Shown here piece by piece: positions 8,074 through 14,795 of a stretch of 64,000 bases of DNA. Under the pieces are notes generated by a model that had not been told where the DNA came from, made no database searches, and worked only from the letters and a program-made list of their open reading frames with translations. The stretch is from Pelotomaculum sp. (lineage in GTDB: Bacteria > Bacillota > Desulfotomaculia > Desulfotomaculales > Pelotomaculaceae): positions 28,518 to 92,517 of the forward strand of contig JAHDOA010000047.1 in the NCBI GenBank assembly GCA_018435055.1. Direction: 5' to 3'. Every line of letters starts with the position of its first letter. The first letter of the stretch is position 1. Made by a program: the position numbers and the translations under genes.

Positions 8074-11000
8074 CTAATCTTTTTTATAAAATTCACATTC
8101 GTAGCCATCGGCACTAAGCAGCAGCCCGTTTGCCCATTTAGGCCTTTCTGCCATAATTCGACATACTTCATCGATGGAAGATTTGCCAAGCGGGACCTCG
8201 CAAACAACTTCATCGTGGCAGTGCATAACAATCTCAAAACCAGCAGCGGAAAGACGCAGCATAGCTTCCGTCAAAATGTCACGGGCAGTGGCCTGCACGA
8301 TGTTTTCCACAAACTTGGGACCGTAACTTTCGATGCGTTCCCATTTCTTAGTGCCGCCGACGCCTTCGTAAGTCACGCAATCAGAGCCAAACCGGTTGAC
8401 TCCGATTCTCGGCTTTACATACACAAGGTTTCTGCCGGATGGAAGAGTAATAAAGAGCATTCCGCTCTGATAGGTAAAGCGGATGCCGTGTGTTTCTGCG
8501 GTTGTTTTCTGCCTGACTGCTGTCATTGCCGCCTTGTCGACATCCCACCACAGCTTAACGATGCGAGGGTTGGACTGACGCCAAGCGGTTACAAGGGGTT
8601 GTAGTTCTTCTTCCAGAACACCCATCTGCAAAGCGCCCATAGCTTTAAGTGCGCCTATACTGCCGCCGTATCCGCAGTTGTGGACAAGTTTGCCCGATAC
8701 GGTAAAACGGTGATTTCTTCCGGCATTTCGTATGTCATAAAGTCGAGCCTGGCGCTGATAACTTTCCATTTTTTGCTCTGTCTTTTCTCCGGCTTTATAA
8801 TTCTCACCCAACCGTATTGCTCGTTGACCATCTCCGGTTTGTATGAGATGTGAGCCGCTGGTGGCGGCGATTCCAAGTGGTATCGGCTCCGGTTTCCCTT
8901 CGACCCAAACAAGGTGGTCGGGCGTGGCAATAAGTCCTTCATATTCAATCACCTCTTTTTTCCCGCGAAATACAATGCCGTCATGGGTTACCCAGTCTTC
9001 TCCATCCCATAACTTGTGTTTCTTTGTGACTTTCTCAATAGGCACTAAGCCTTTATCCGTTAATACAAGCTGTCCTTCAGCAATACACGCCAACTCAGCT
9101 TGCTTACCTTTTTGCCGTAAATGTCCATTAATACCGTTCTTCTCAACCGGCACATGGAACATTTGTGAAGCGGACGCACAGTAAATATCACCGCCATTTG
9201 CAAAGACCTCCATTCGCCACTTCTCACCGGCAAACCAGGCGATGATCCGGGCTTCAATTGCAGAAAAGTCTGCAACGATAAAGCGCGAGCCGTCCTTTGG
9301 CACAAATGCCGTGCGGATGAGTTCCGAGAGAACGCCAGACGTGCTGTCATAGAGCATATCTACGGCATCAAACAGTCCAGCTTTTATAAGGTTTCTTGCA
9401 TCTTCTAAATCAGGCAGGTGGTTTTGCGGGAGATTTTGCACCTGCACTAGGCGTCCCGAGTTTCCTGTCACCCAGACCTTGCCGTTCCTTCTGGCCATAA
9501 AATATCCCGTGGGCGTTTCTGCGCAATAGACAACCCCGTTAAACTCCATTATTTTAGGCTTGCTTCTTATTTCGTGGCAATTTTTAGGTGTCAGCCAGAT
9601 ATCCACAACATAAGCGTCACTCCAGTTTGGATGTTCTGCGCTTCTATTCTTGACCTTAAGTAGTGCACATCTGCCCGTTATATGTGCAAACGCCTGGATA
9701 ATATCGGCGTTTTGTTTATTAGAAGTCACATACTGAATACTATTTTTTGCACTTCTATAACCATCCCAATGAACCAATTCATCGAAAAAGACATCTGCAC
9801 TCTCGTCAAATAGCCATGTGCCAAAGGTTTTATTCTGAAACATTCTTAGACAGATTGGAATGTGACGGGCATAGAGCGTAAACACATATCGTGTATGCAT
9901 TTCCTCGTTGTAGGTGCTCAGCGAATACATAATATCGGCAGCACGAAGTAATTCCTTGCACCGTGCCACTTTACGCTCTTTATAAAAAGTCAGCCTTATA
10001 TTTCCTTCAGCGGTATAGTGTCCGTCAGCTTGCACCATGACAAGCACCCTGAGGTACTGATGCTCCATGCCGGGACTAGTCCGCCTGTAACCTGTAAATG
10101 GTATGCTTGGGCGGTATTTTTCCATGTTGGAAACGGTATCAACTAGCCACTCGCCACCGTATCTTCTCTTGACATACATCTTGTGGTCTGGAGTGCTTAA
10201 CTGTGATATCCTCTTGTCTGTGTATTCATACAGGCTACCATTGTATGGAAACTGCAGAGCGGCGGATTTTTGAAAGGAAACAGTCTCGCCGATAGGATTC
10301 CAGCAGGCTATTTTTCCACCATTCCACTCATCAAGCCGTTTCCAGCCGTCTAAGGTCAGGACTTCATGATCACCAGTCAGACACCATCTACCTGTTCTAT
10401 TGGCACCGTAAAACTGGATAAGACCTCTGGCCCTGCCATCCGAACCGACCACGTTTTTCATAGCGGTGTATTTCTTGACCGATGATTTGGCTAGTTCCTG
10501 GCGAAGGGACAGCACTTCTTTTAGATCAGGTGGAGCAGTTTTAATAAGTTCTGTAACCGCTGCTTTGCAAAGGGTATCTGTTTCAAGGCCGTTATCGGCA
10601 AGCCACTCCTTCATCTGTTGTACGGAGTTGGGGTTTTCAAGATTGGTCAAGTTTTGCATGTGGTTGCGAAGTCGGGCTTTTGTAACCTCATCACAGCGAA
10701 TAGCTTGTTTTACAAAATCCATATCAAGGGCTATTCCTCGGTCATTGATAATCTGGTCGAGTCTGTAATTATTCCATTCCGTATCCGATACCGGGAACTT
10801 TGAGAGTTTTTCTTGAATGCCTATTTCGGTTTCCACATCGCGCTTGTTGTAGGCTTTGAAAAGTCCCCATTTCTCCATATCATGCCGTGGCAGATTTCTT
10901 ATGCGACCGCCGTTTGCCTTGGTAGCAGCACAAGGTGTACAGAAATACTTGACGAGGTTTTTGCCTTCTTTAAGTTTCTGTTTTTCAAGTCCAAGAACTG

Positions 11001-11358
11001 CACCGACTCTTTCGAGGGAAAGTGGAAGGCCGAGTGTAGCTGACCATACCATTGTGCAATGCCATCCTGTAGGGTCGAGATAAGTACCTGTGGGAAACCC
11101 GAGAAAACGGGATAAGCAGATACGCTCGAACTGCGCATTAAATGCCCATTTTGTAATGGTGGGGTCTGATAAAGCGGACACGATGACGGGAGGGATTTTC
11201 TCACCGCAGGCAAGGTCTATGACCTGTACTTCGCCGCCGTCAATGGAATAACCAAAGAGCAGCACTTCGAAGTCAGGTGATTCGCAGTAACGGTAAACAC
11301 CGCATTTACCAAGGTCGACCGAGGAAAAGGTCTCTATATCAATACTGATAGTTTTCAA
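8074..11358 (-). CDS. Phage A-family DNA polymerase interrupted by two inteins
   Basis: A family A (Pol I-like) phage replicase with 3'-5' exonuclease. The 1094-residue precursor contains two inteins; after splicing the polymerase would be 649 residues, the usual phage length. Exonuclease motifs are ISIDIETFSS (Exo I), KWAFNAQFER (Exo II) and YNKRDVETE (Exo III). Polymerase motif A is FIVADFSAIEARI, motif B is the RQKGKQAELA helix (continuing as GYGGSIGALK after splicing) and motif C is MHCHDEVVCEVP. Intein 1 (residues 326-633) splits the TGR...NLPQ DNA-binding motif just before motif A; intein 2 (residues 758-894) splits the O-helix of motif B. It is operonic with the DUF2815 and VapE genes. 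Confidence 0.93.
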   Translation of the reverse strand: MKTISIDIETFSSVDLGKCGVYRYCESPDFEVLLFGYSIDGGEVQVIDLACGEKIPPVIVSALSDPTITKWAFNAQFERICLSRFLGFPTGTYLDPTGWHCTMVWSATLGLPLSLERVGAVLGLEKQKLKEGKNLVKYFCTPCAATKANGGRIRNLPRHDMEKWGLFKAYNKRDVETEIGIQEKLSKFPVSDTEWNNYRLDQIINDRGIALDMDFVKQAIRCDEVTKARLRNHMQNLTNLENPNSVQQMKEWLADNGLETDTLCKAAVTELIKTAPPDLKEVLSLRQELAKSSVKKYTAMKNVVGSDGRARGLIQFYGANRTGRWCLTGDHEVLTLDGWKRLDEWNGGKIACWNPIGETVSFQKSAALQFPYNGSLYEYTDKRISQLSTPDHKMYVKRRYGGEWLVDTVSNMEKYRPSIPFTGYRRTSPGMEHQYLRVLVMVQADGHYTAEGNIRLTFYKERKVARCKELLRAADIMYSLSTYNEEMHTRYVFTLYARHIPICLRMFQNKTFGTWLFDESADVFFDELVHWDGYRSAKNSIQYVTSNKQNADIIQAFAHITGRCALLKVKNRSAEHPNWSDAYVVDIWLTPKNCHEIRSKPKIMEFNGVVYCAETPTGYFMARRNGKVWVTGNSGRLVQVQNLPQNHLPDLEDARNLIKAGLFDAVDMLYDSTSGVLSELIRTAFVPKDGSRFIVADFSAIEARIIAWFAGEKWRMEVFANGGDIYCASASQMFHVPVEKNGINGHLRQKGKQAELACIAEGQLVLTDKGLVPIEKVTKKHKLWDGEDWVTHDGIVFRGKKEVIEYEGLIATPDHLVWVEGKPEPIPLGIAATSGSHLIQTGDGQRAIRLGENYKAGEKTEQKMESYQRQARLYDIRNAGRNHRFTVSGKLVHNCGYGGSIGALKAMGALQMGVLEEELQPLVTAWRQSNPRIVKLWWDVDKAAMTAVRQKTTAETHGIRFTYQSGMLFITLPSGRNLVYVKPRIGVNRFGSDCVTYEGVGGTKKWERIESYGPKFVENIVQATARDILTEAMLRLSAAGFEIVMHCHDEVVCEVPLGKSSIDEVCRIMAERPKWANGLLLSADGYECEFYKKD
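8677..9087 (-). mobile_element. Intein 2 in the DNA polymerase (137-aa mini-intein)
   Basis: A second insertion starts at Cys with CIAEGQLVLTDKGLVPIEKV (block A), has ATPDHLVWV (block B), and ends with the canonical HN followed by extein Cys (KLVHN then CGYGG). At 137 residues there is no room for a homing endonuclease, so this is a mini-intein. It interrupts polymerase motif B between AELA and GYGG. The coding frame is intact across both junctions, so splicing is expected. Confidence 0.92.
9460..10383 (-). mobile_element. Intein 1 in the DNA polymerase (308 aa, probable homing endonuclease domain)
   Basis: The in-frame insertion starts at a Cys (CLTGDHEVLTLDGW, the intein block A pattern), has a TPDHKMYV block B with the TxxH residues, and ends VWVTGN before an extein Ser. 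The penultimate residue is Gly rather than the usual His, a known but less common variant. At 308 residues it is longer than a minimal intein. The middle carries VLVMVQADGHY, resembling a LAGLIDADG helix, so an embedded homing endonuclease is likely. The insertion falls between GRW and SGRLVQVQNLPQ of the polymerase. Confidence 0.88.
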
Positions 11359-11428
11359 ATAATCACATCCTTCCTAACATGGAAAGGGAGGCGGAAAAGC
11401 TCCGCCACCCACCATGAGTGCCGTTTAT

Positions 11429-11983
11429 CTATGCGAGGAAATCGTCATCTTCTAAGGATGTGAAGTCATCAGATGCCGAGGATCTGCTGCCGAGGGGTTC
11501 GCCGTCTTTAATCTTCTGGATGTTACCGAGACCGCAGGCAACACCCTTGTTGCCGTTAGAGTTGAAAGCGTAAAAATTGAGTGAAACCCTACCGTAACAA
11601 CCACTGTAGACCTCATCACGGTCAAGGATGGGCTTGACCGCCTTGTCCACGATCTGAGGGGCAGTAGTGCTGTTGGCATTAACGAAGTAGTGCCCTTTAT
11701 ACGCTTCATCATCACGCTCGATATCGCCGTCCCGAAGGGGCAATTTTATAGCAGCCTTATTTGGCTTCTTGCCACCGAACTTGGCGATGCCTTCTTCAAT
11801 GGCAGCGTCTACCGCAGCTTCAATGGCCTTTAGGGTTTCCTTGTCGGACTTAGGGATAAGTACGGAAACACTGTATTTTTCTTTACTGCCGTTAATGGAT
11901 ACGGGTTCCCAGCCGTGAAAGTAGCTGAGACGGGTGTTGACACCGGTTATGACCTTGGTTTTGCTGTTATTCTGATTTGCCAT
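11429..11983 (-). CDS. DUF2815 family phage protein (single-strand DNA-binding-like)
   Basis: A protein of about 184 residues in the DUF2815 family, found beside phage polymerases and DUF2800 proteins. It has the family pattern GVNTRLSYFHGWEP near the start, YSVSVLIPKSDKETL, KLPLRDGDIERDDEAYKGHY and YSGCYGRVSLNFYAF, with an acidic tail (SLEDDDFLA). That acidic end and the predicted OB-like strands resemble single-stranded DNA-binding proteins, which is the likely role; I infer this. ATG 11983 is preferred over an upstream TTG because GGAGGA sits at good spacing. The start overlaps the DUF2800 stop. Confidence 0.82.
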   Translation of the reverse strand: MANQNNSKTKVITGVNTRLSYFHGWEPVSINGSKEKYSVSVLIPKSDKETLKAIEAAVDAAIEEGIAKFGGKKPNKAAIKLPLRDGDIERDDEAYKGHYFVNANSTTAPQIVDKAVKPILDRDEVYSGCYGRVSLNFYAFNSNGNKGVACGLGNIQKIKDGEPLGSRSSASDDFTSLEDDDFLA

Positions 11984-11988
11984 ATCAT

Positions 11989-13125
11989 TCAATCCTCCAT
12001 AATTTCATTAAATTCGTTAATTGCGTTTGATACGTTGAGAGCCGGACGCTTATCCGAAATAGGAACGAGAGTCGGCTTGCCCGGCGGTTTATATACGAGG
12101 TCACCGAGGACCTCATTGAACTTGGCTTTACCCATCAGCTTTTCAAATTCCGTAAGTGTGATAAGGCTCTGCCTGTAAATGTCCTTATAGCCATTGGCTT
12201 TTGCAGCTTCAGCAATGGCCTCTTCATCTTTGAATTTCCTGATGCTACGGCCTGCCACGATCTTGTAGCCGGACCATTCTTTTCCATGGTTGAGGGCGGC
12301 ATCGGTAGCGTAAGCCAGCAGGTCATTTGCCCATTTGGTAATGTCGTTTAGCTTTCCTAAGACCTCCTCAATTTCCGCATCTGATAAGAGTGGTGGGAGA
12401 CGAAACTCTGATTTCGCCAGCTTCAGCTTTTCTTCGGCTCTTGCCCGGCACTTCACAGCGGCACGGCAGAAGGTACACCAGTCACCAGGGCAATATTCGC
12501 CTTCACCCTTGAAGGCAAGTTCCGCTTTTGGCTTTAATTCGTTTTCAGCCCAGTCCCTCAGGTCATCCACGGGGATAGTCCATGTGCTGACATTTTCTCT
12601 GCGAGGCTGGAAAACCGTCATGGACACTTCTTCAATGTCATAAAGGCTGTCGTAGATTTCTAAAGCACCAAGGCTGTAGAGCATCATCTGACTGTTGTTT
12701 TCGGAATTTACGATAATTCCCATGCCATACTTCAGATCAATAATGTGCAGGGCCTTATCAGAGATGAGGATACAGTCGCCTGTGCCAAAGCCATCCGGCA
12801 CATATTTGGAGAAGTCCAGATGCTGTTCAATCAGCACCAGCGGATCGGAGCAGGACTGCTTTGCCAGTTCCAGCTGCTCAAGTACAAAATCTACATAGGC
12901 ATCTGTGTATTCGTCCATCTCGTCACAGTCAAAGGAGGAGATAGGCTTTTTGCTGCGCATCTTTAATGCTTTACGCAGTTTGTGTTCCGCTAAGGCGTGG
13001 GCGGCGGTACCTTCGGCTGCGGCTGAAGACTCGTTATCATCGAATTCCAATTCAAGCCGGGCAGCGGGAGTACACTGTGTCCACCTGTGGGAACTGGATG
13101 CGGAAAGGACTGCGTGTCTACCCAT
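11989..13125 (-). CDS. DUF2800 family phage protein (Cas4/RecB-like nuclease fold)
   Basis: A 378-residue DUF2800 protein. It starts MGRHAVLSASSSHRW, then shows EGTAAHALAEHKL, GTGDCILISDKALHIIDLKY (matching the D...DxK core of PD-(D/E)XK nucleases) and a C-terminal cysteine group (CPGDWCTFCRAAVKC) typical of a Cas4/AddB-like iron-sulfur cluster site. It is therefore probably a recombination exonuclease paired with the DUF2815 protein, by analogy to phage exonuclease/SSB pairs. The ATG at 13125 follows GGAGGTACTTGCCA. It overlaps the upstream small gene by eight bases. Confidence 0.85.
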   Translation of the reverse strand: MGRHAVLSASSSHRWTQCTPAARLELEFDDNESSAAAEGTAAHALAEHKLRKALKMRSKKPISSFDCDEMDEYTDAYVDFVLEQLELAKQSCSDPLVLIEQHLDFSKYVPDGFGTGDCILISDKALHIIDLKYGMGIIVNSENNSQMMLYSLGALEIYDSLYDIEEVSMTVFQPRRENVSTWTIPVDDLRDWAENELKPKAELAFKGEGEYCPGDWCTFCRAAVKCRARAEEKLKLAKSEFRLPPLLSDAEIEEVLGKLNDITKWANDLLAYATDAALNHGKEWSGYKIVAGRSIRKFKDEEAIAEAAKANGYKDIYRQSLITLTEFEKLMGKAKFNEVLGDLVYKPPGKPTLVPISDKRPALNVSNAINEFNEIMED

Positions 13126-13450
13126 TGGCAAGTACCTCCGCATCCGCTAGGAGGGACCCGTACTCGCTGGGTTCAATGTCACTTAAGCGGTTTGCCCCGT
13201 GCTTAATAAGTAGTGCTTTGACCTGGGCAGTTTTGCCGCTTTGACTGATAGGTGTAAGCACGGCTCTGACATCTTCAACTGAGATGGCCTTTGCGGCAGG
13301 CTTAACTTCCGGTGTTTCTTGAATGGATGGCTTTTCTTCGGATTCGACTGAAGGTTCATCACTTGCGATAGCGTTTGCCAATTTACGCAGGCTTTCCGTC
13401 AGCGACTCCATGTCGTTCACCACATCAAGAAGCAGTTTGATTCGGCTCAT
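13118..13450 (-). CDS. Small phage protein upstream of DUF2800 gene
   Basis: A 110-residue protein with a helical N-terminus (DVVNDMESLTESLRKLANAI), an acidic Pro/Glu linker and a C-terminal domain (VRAVLTPISQSGKTAQVKAL then LLIKHGANRLSDIE) resembling the small rRNA biogenesis Rrp5-like or HTH-like phage proteins often found just before DUF2800. The ATG at 13450 has AAAGGAGGAAC. It is coupled to DUF2800. The function is unknown; a DNA-binding cofactor of the recombination module is possible. Confidence 0.75.
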   Translation of the reverse strand: MSRIKLLLDVVNDMESLTESLRKLANAIASDEPSVESEEKPSIQETPEVKPAAKAISVEDVRAVLTPISQSGKTAQVKALLIKHGANRLSDIEPSEYGSLLADAEVLANG

Positions 13451-13655
13451 GTGCAGTTCCTCCTTTCCCGATTTCGTGGATTTCTACCGACTGAACGCTC
13501 TGTCCGGAAGTGAGTACCAAAACCTCGGTAAACTCACCGAAGAGAAAATTCAGCAGTCTTTGCGGTATCTTGCTGATCCCGCTTTTGATAACGGCTTTCT
13601 TATGAGAGCCATCGTTTCGTGCAATATTGATTTGCACTTTGTGTTGCAGGTTCAT
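13425..13655 (-). CDS. Small phage protein of unknown function (76 aa)
   Basis: A 76-residue protein starting MNLQHKVQINIARNDGSHKK. The start at 13655 is chosen over 13688 because GGAGGTAAAGCCT lies directly upstream. The sequence reads like a compact beta-rich fold (VLVLTSGQSVQSVEIHEIG). It overlaps the following gene by 26 bases. No recognised family; its placement at the head of the phage early operon suggests a regulatory or replication-accessory role only by association. Confidence 0.65.
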   Translation of the reverse strand: MNLQHKVQINIARNDGSHKKAVIKSGISKIPQRLLNFLFGEFTEVLVLTSGQSVQSVEIHEIGKGGTAHEPNQTAS

Positions 13656-13701
13656 AGGCTTTACCTCCTGTTTCAGACGGGCCTGCACCCGGAGGAAGGA
13701 T

Positions 13702-13741
13702 GGCTATTAGTAGCGCCATATCTTTTCCTCTACTAATAGCC
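13702..13741. repeat. 12-bp perfect inverted repeat in phage early region
   Basis: GGCTATTAGTAG at 13702-13713 pairs perfectly with CTACTAATAGCC at 13730-13741 across a 16-nt loop. It lies between the sigma-like gene and the 76-aa gene. There is no T-run on either strand, so it does not look like a plain terminator; an operator or RNA processing hairpin is more likely. Confidence 0.55.
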
Positions 13742-13784
13742 GAAATTATTAACCCCCCTCCAGAAATGCAGTGTTTACGTGGCT

Positions 13785-14312
13785 TTAGAGGATTCCTTGC
13801 TCTGCAAACAACTTTTTTAGCCGGGCAATGATTTTACTCTTGCGGTTAGAAATCGCTGCCACGGATCTGTCCTCTTCTTGGGCGATCTCGGTAAGTTGTC
13901 GCCAACTTCCAAAGTAGTCATAAATAAGGTTGATTTGCTGGGGTGTGAGTTTTTCCATCAAGGTCAGCAACTGTTCAACGAGCGGATTAGGTTTGTCCAC
14001 ATCTTGCTCAAAAATAAAGGAAGGGTCAGTTTTTCGGGTACCGAGATTTTCAATAGGATCGCCAATACAATCATCCGGATCGCTCTCGTACCTGGATTTT
14101 TGGTTTTCCGTACTATAATCTCGATTTTCCCTTTCGTAACGGTCACCCAGGTCAGCTGCGTGGTCGAAATCATCGAGCATGATAATATGCTCTTCGGTTA
14201 CGCCGTCTTGACCTGCGGTAATGGTGATAGGGAGGGTCTTCTTGGCTTCCTCATTCCAGTGCCAGTAGGTGTAGGTGGTGCGATTTTCTTGCTTTGCTTT
14301 ACGGTTTTTCAT
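13785..14312 (-). CDS. Phage sigma-70 region 4-like regulator
   Basis: A 175-residue protein whose C-terminal 60 residues form a sigma region 4-like helix-turn-helix (LTPQQINLIYDYFGSWRQLT then EIAQEEDRSVAAISNRKSKI). The N-terminal part is charged and probably disordered; it contains YTYWHWNEEAKK. The ATG at 14312 is chosen because GGAAAGG lies eight bases before it. It is the first gene of the minus-strand phage block, the usual place for an early regulator of replication or recombination genes. Confidence 0.72.
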   Translation of the reverse strand: MKNRKAKQENRTTYTYWHWNEEAKKTLPITITAGQDGVTEEHIIMLDDFDHAADLGDRYERENRDYSTENQKSRYESDPDDCIGDPIENLGTRKTDPSFIFEQDVDKPNPLVEQLLTLMEKLTPQQINLIYDYFGSWRQLTEIAQEEDRSVAAISNRKSKIIARLKKLFAEQGIL

Positions 14313-14406
14313 TGTTTGGCCTTTCCGCCTGTTGCGGGGTGCAAAGGACAACACAAAAGGCCTGTGTCCAAGGAGTACACAGACCCTAAAAATGAGCGCA
14401 AAAGGG

Positions 14407-14480
14407 TAAGGGTACTCCTTATCGCTTGCATAACACTGTTGTCAGTGCTATTGAGGCGATTTGTGTATCCTTTGCCCTTA
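14407..14480. other. Nested stem-loop, possible leader RNA of the phage operon
   Basis: Three complementary segments nest inside each other: TAAGGG (14407) with CCCTTA (14475), ATCGC (14421) with GCGAT (14456), and CACTG (14434) with CAGTG (14443) around a TTGT loop. It lies about 100 bases upstream of the first minus-strand phage gene. It could be a 5' leader element on that strand or a small RNA. No known RNA family is recognised. Confidence 0.35.
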
Positions 14481-14646
14481 TTGCAAATCAGGCAATGAAT
14501 GTATTTTTGTAAGAGATATTTATTAAACCGAAGACTATGCAACGGTCGAAGCAGACACCGAAATACTTATTGTTATATTGTGGTAAGCCGTGATATACTG
14601 AACCAGTAGGATTTACTGGGAATTATACCGATTTGTTCACAACAAA

Positions 14647-14677
14647 AAGCTGATGTCCAAGCTTCTGACATCAGCTT
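14647..14677 (-). terminator. 11-bp hairpin with T-run on the minus strand
   Basis: AAGCTGATGTC at 14647-14657 pairs perfectly with GACATCAGCTT at 14667-14677; on the minus strand it is followed by TTTGTTG, extending a short T-tract. No minus-strand gene lies to its right for 20 kb, so it may insulate the phage operon from antisense transcription rather than end a gene. Confidence 0.5.
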
Positions 14678-14795
14678 ACCAATATAGCGATTTGCTCCGT
14701 GTTAGAGCGGAGGTTGTTTCTGTCTTACAATGGCTTACAAATGATTGATTGTGGGTTACATACCTGTCAATCATCATATATAAAGGGGGCAAACG

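Larger units (their letters stand above)
14313..14795. other. Intergenic junction between prophage module and defence island
   Basis: About 480 bases without a convincing gene. It holds two hairpin structures (listed separately), an AT-rich stretch near 14560-14600 with a possible promoter (TTGTTA, 18 bases, TATACT) pointing right, and a GGGGG ribosome site for the NACHT gene at its right end. Base composition drops toward the right. No integrase and no att-like direct repeats were recognised by eye. Confidence 0.5.

Noticed and set aside
13878..14498. A 206-residue plus-strand frame in the phage regulator region
   Set aside because: Antisense to the sigma-like gene, whose HTH and ribosome site are convincing.
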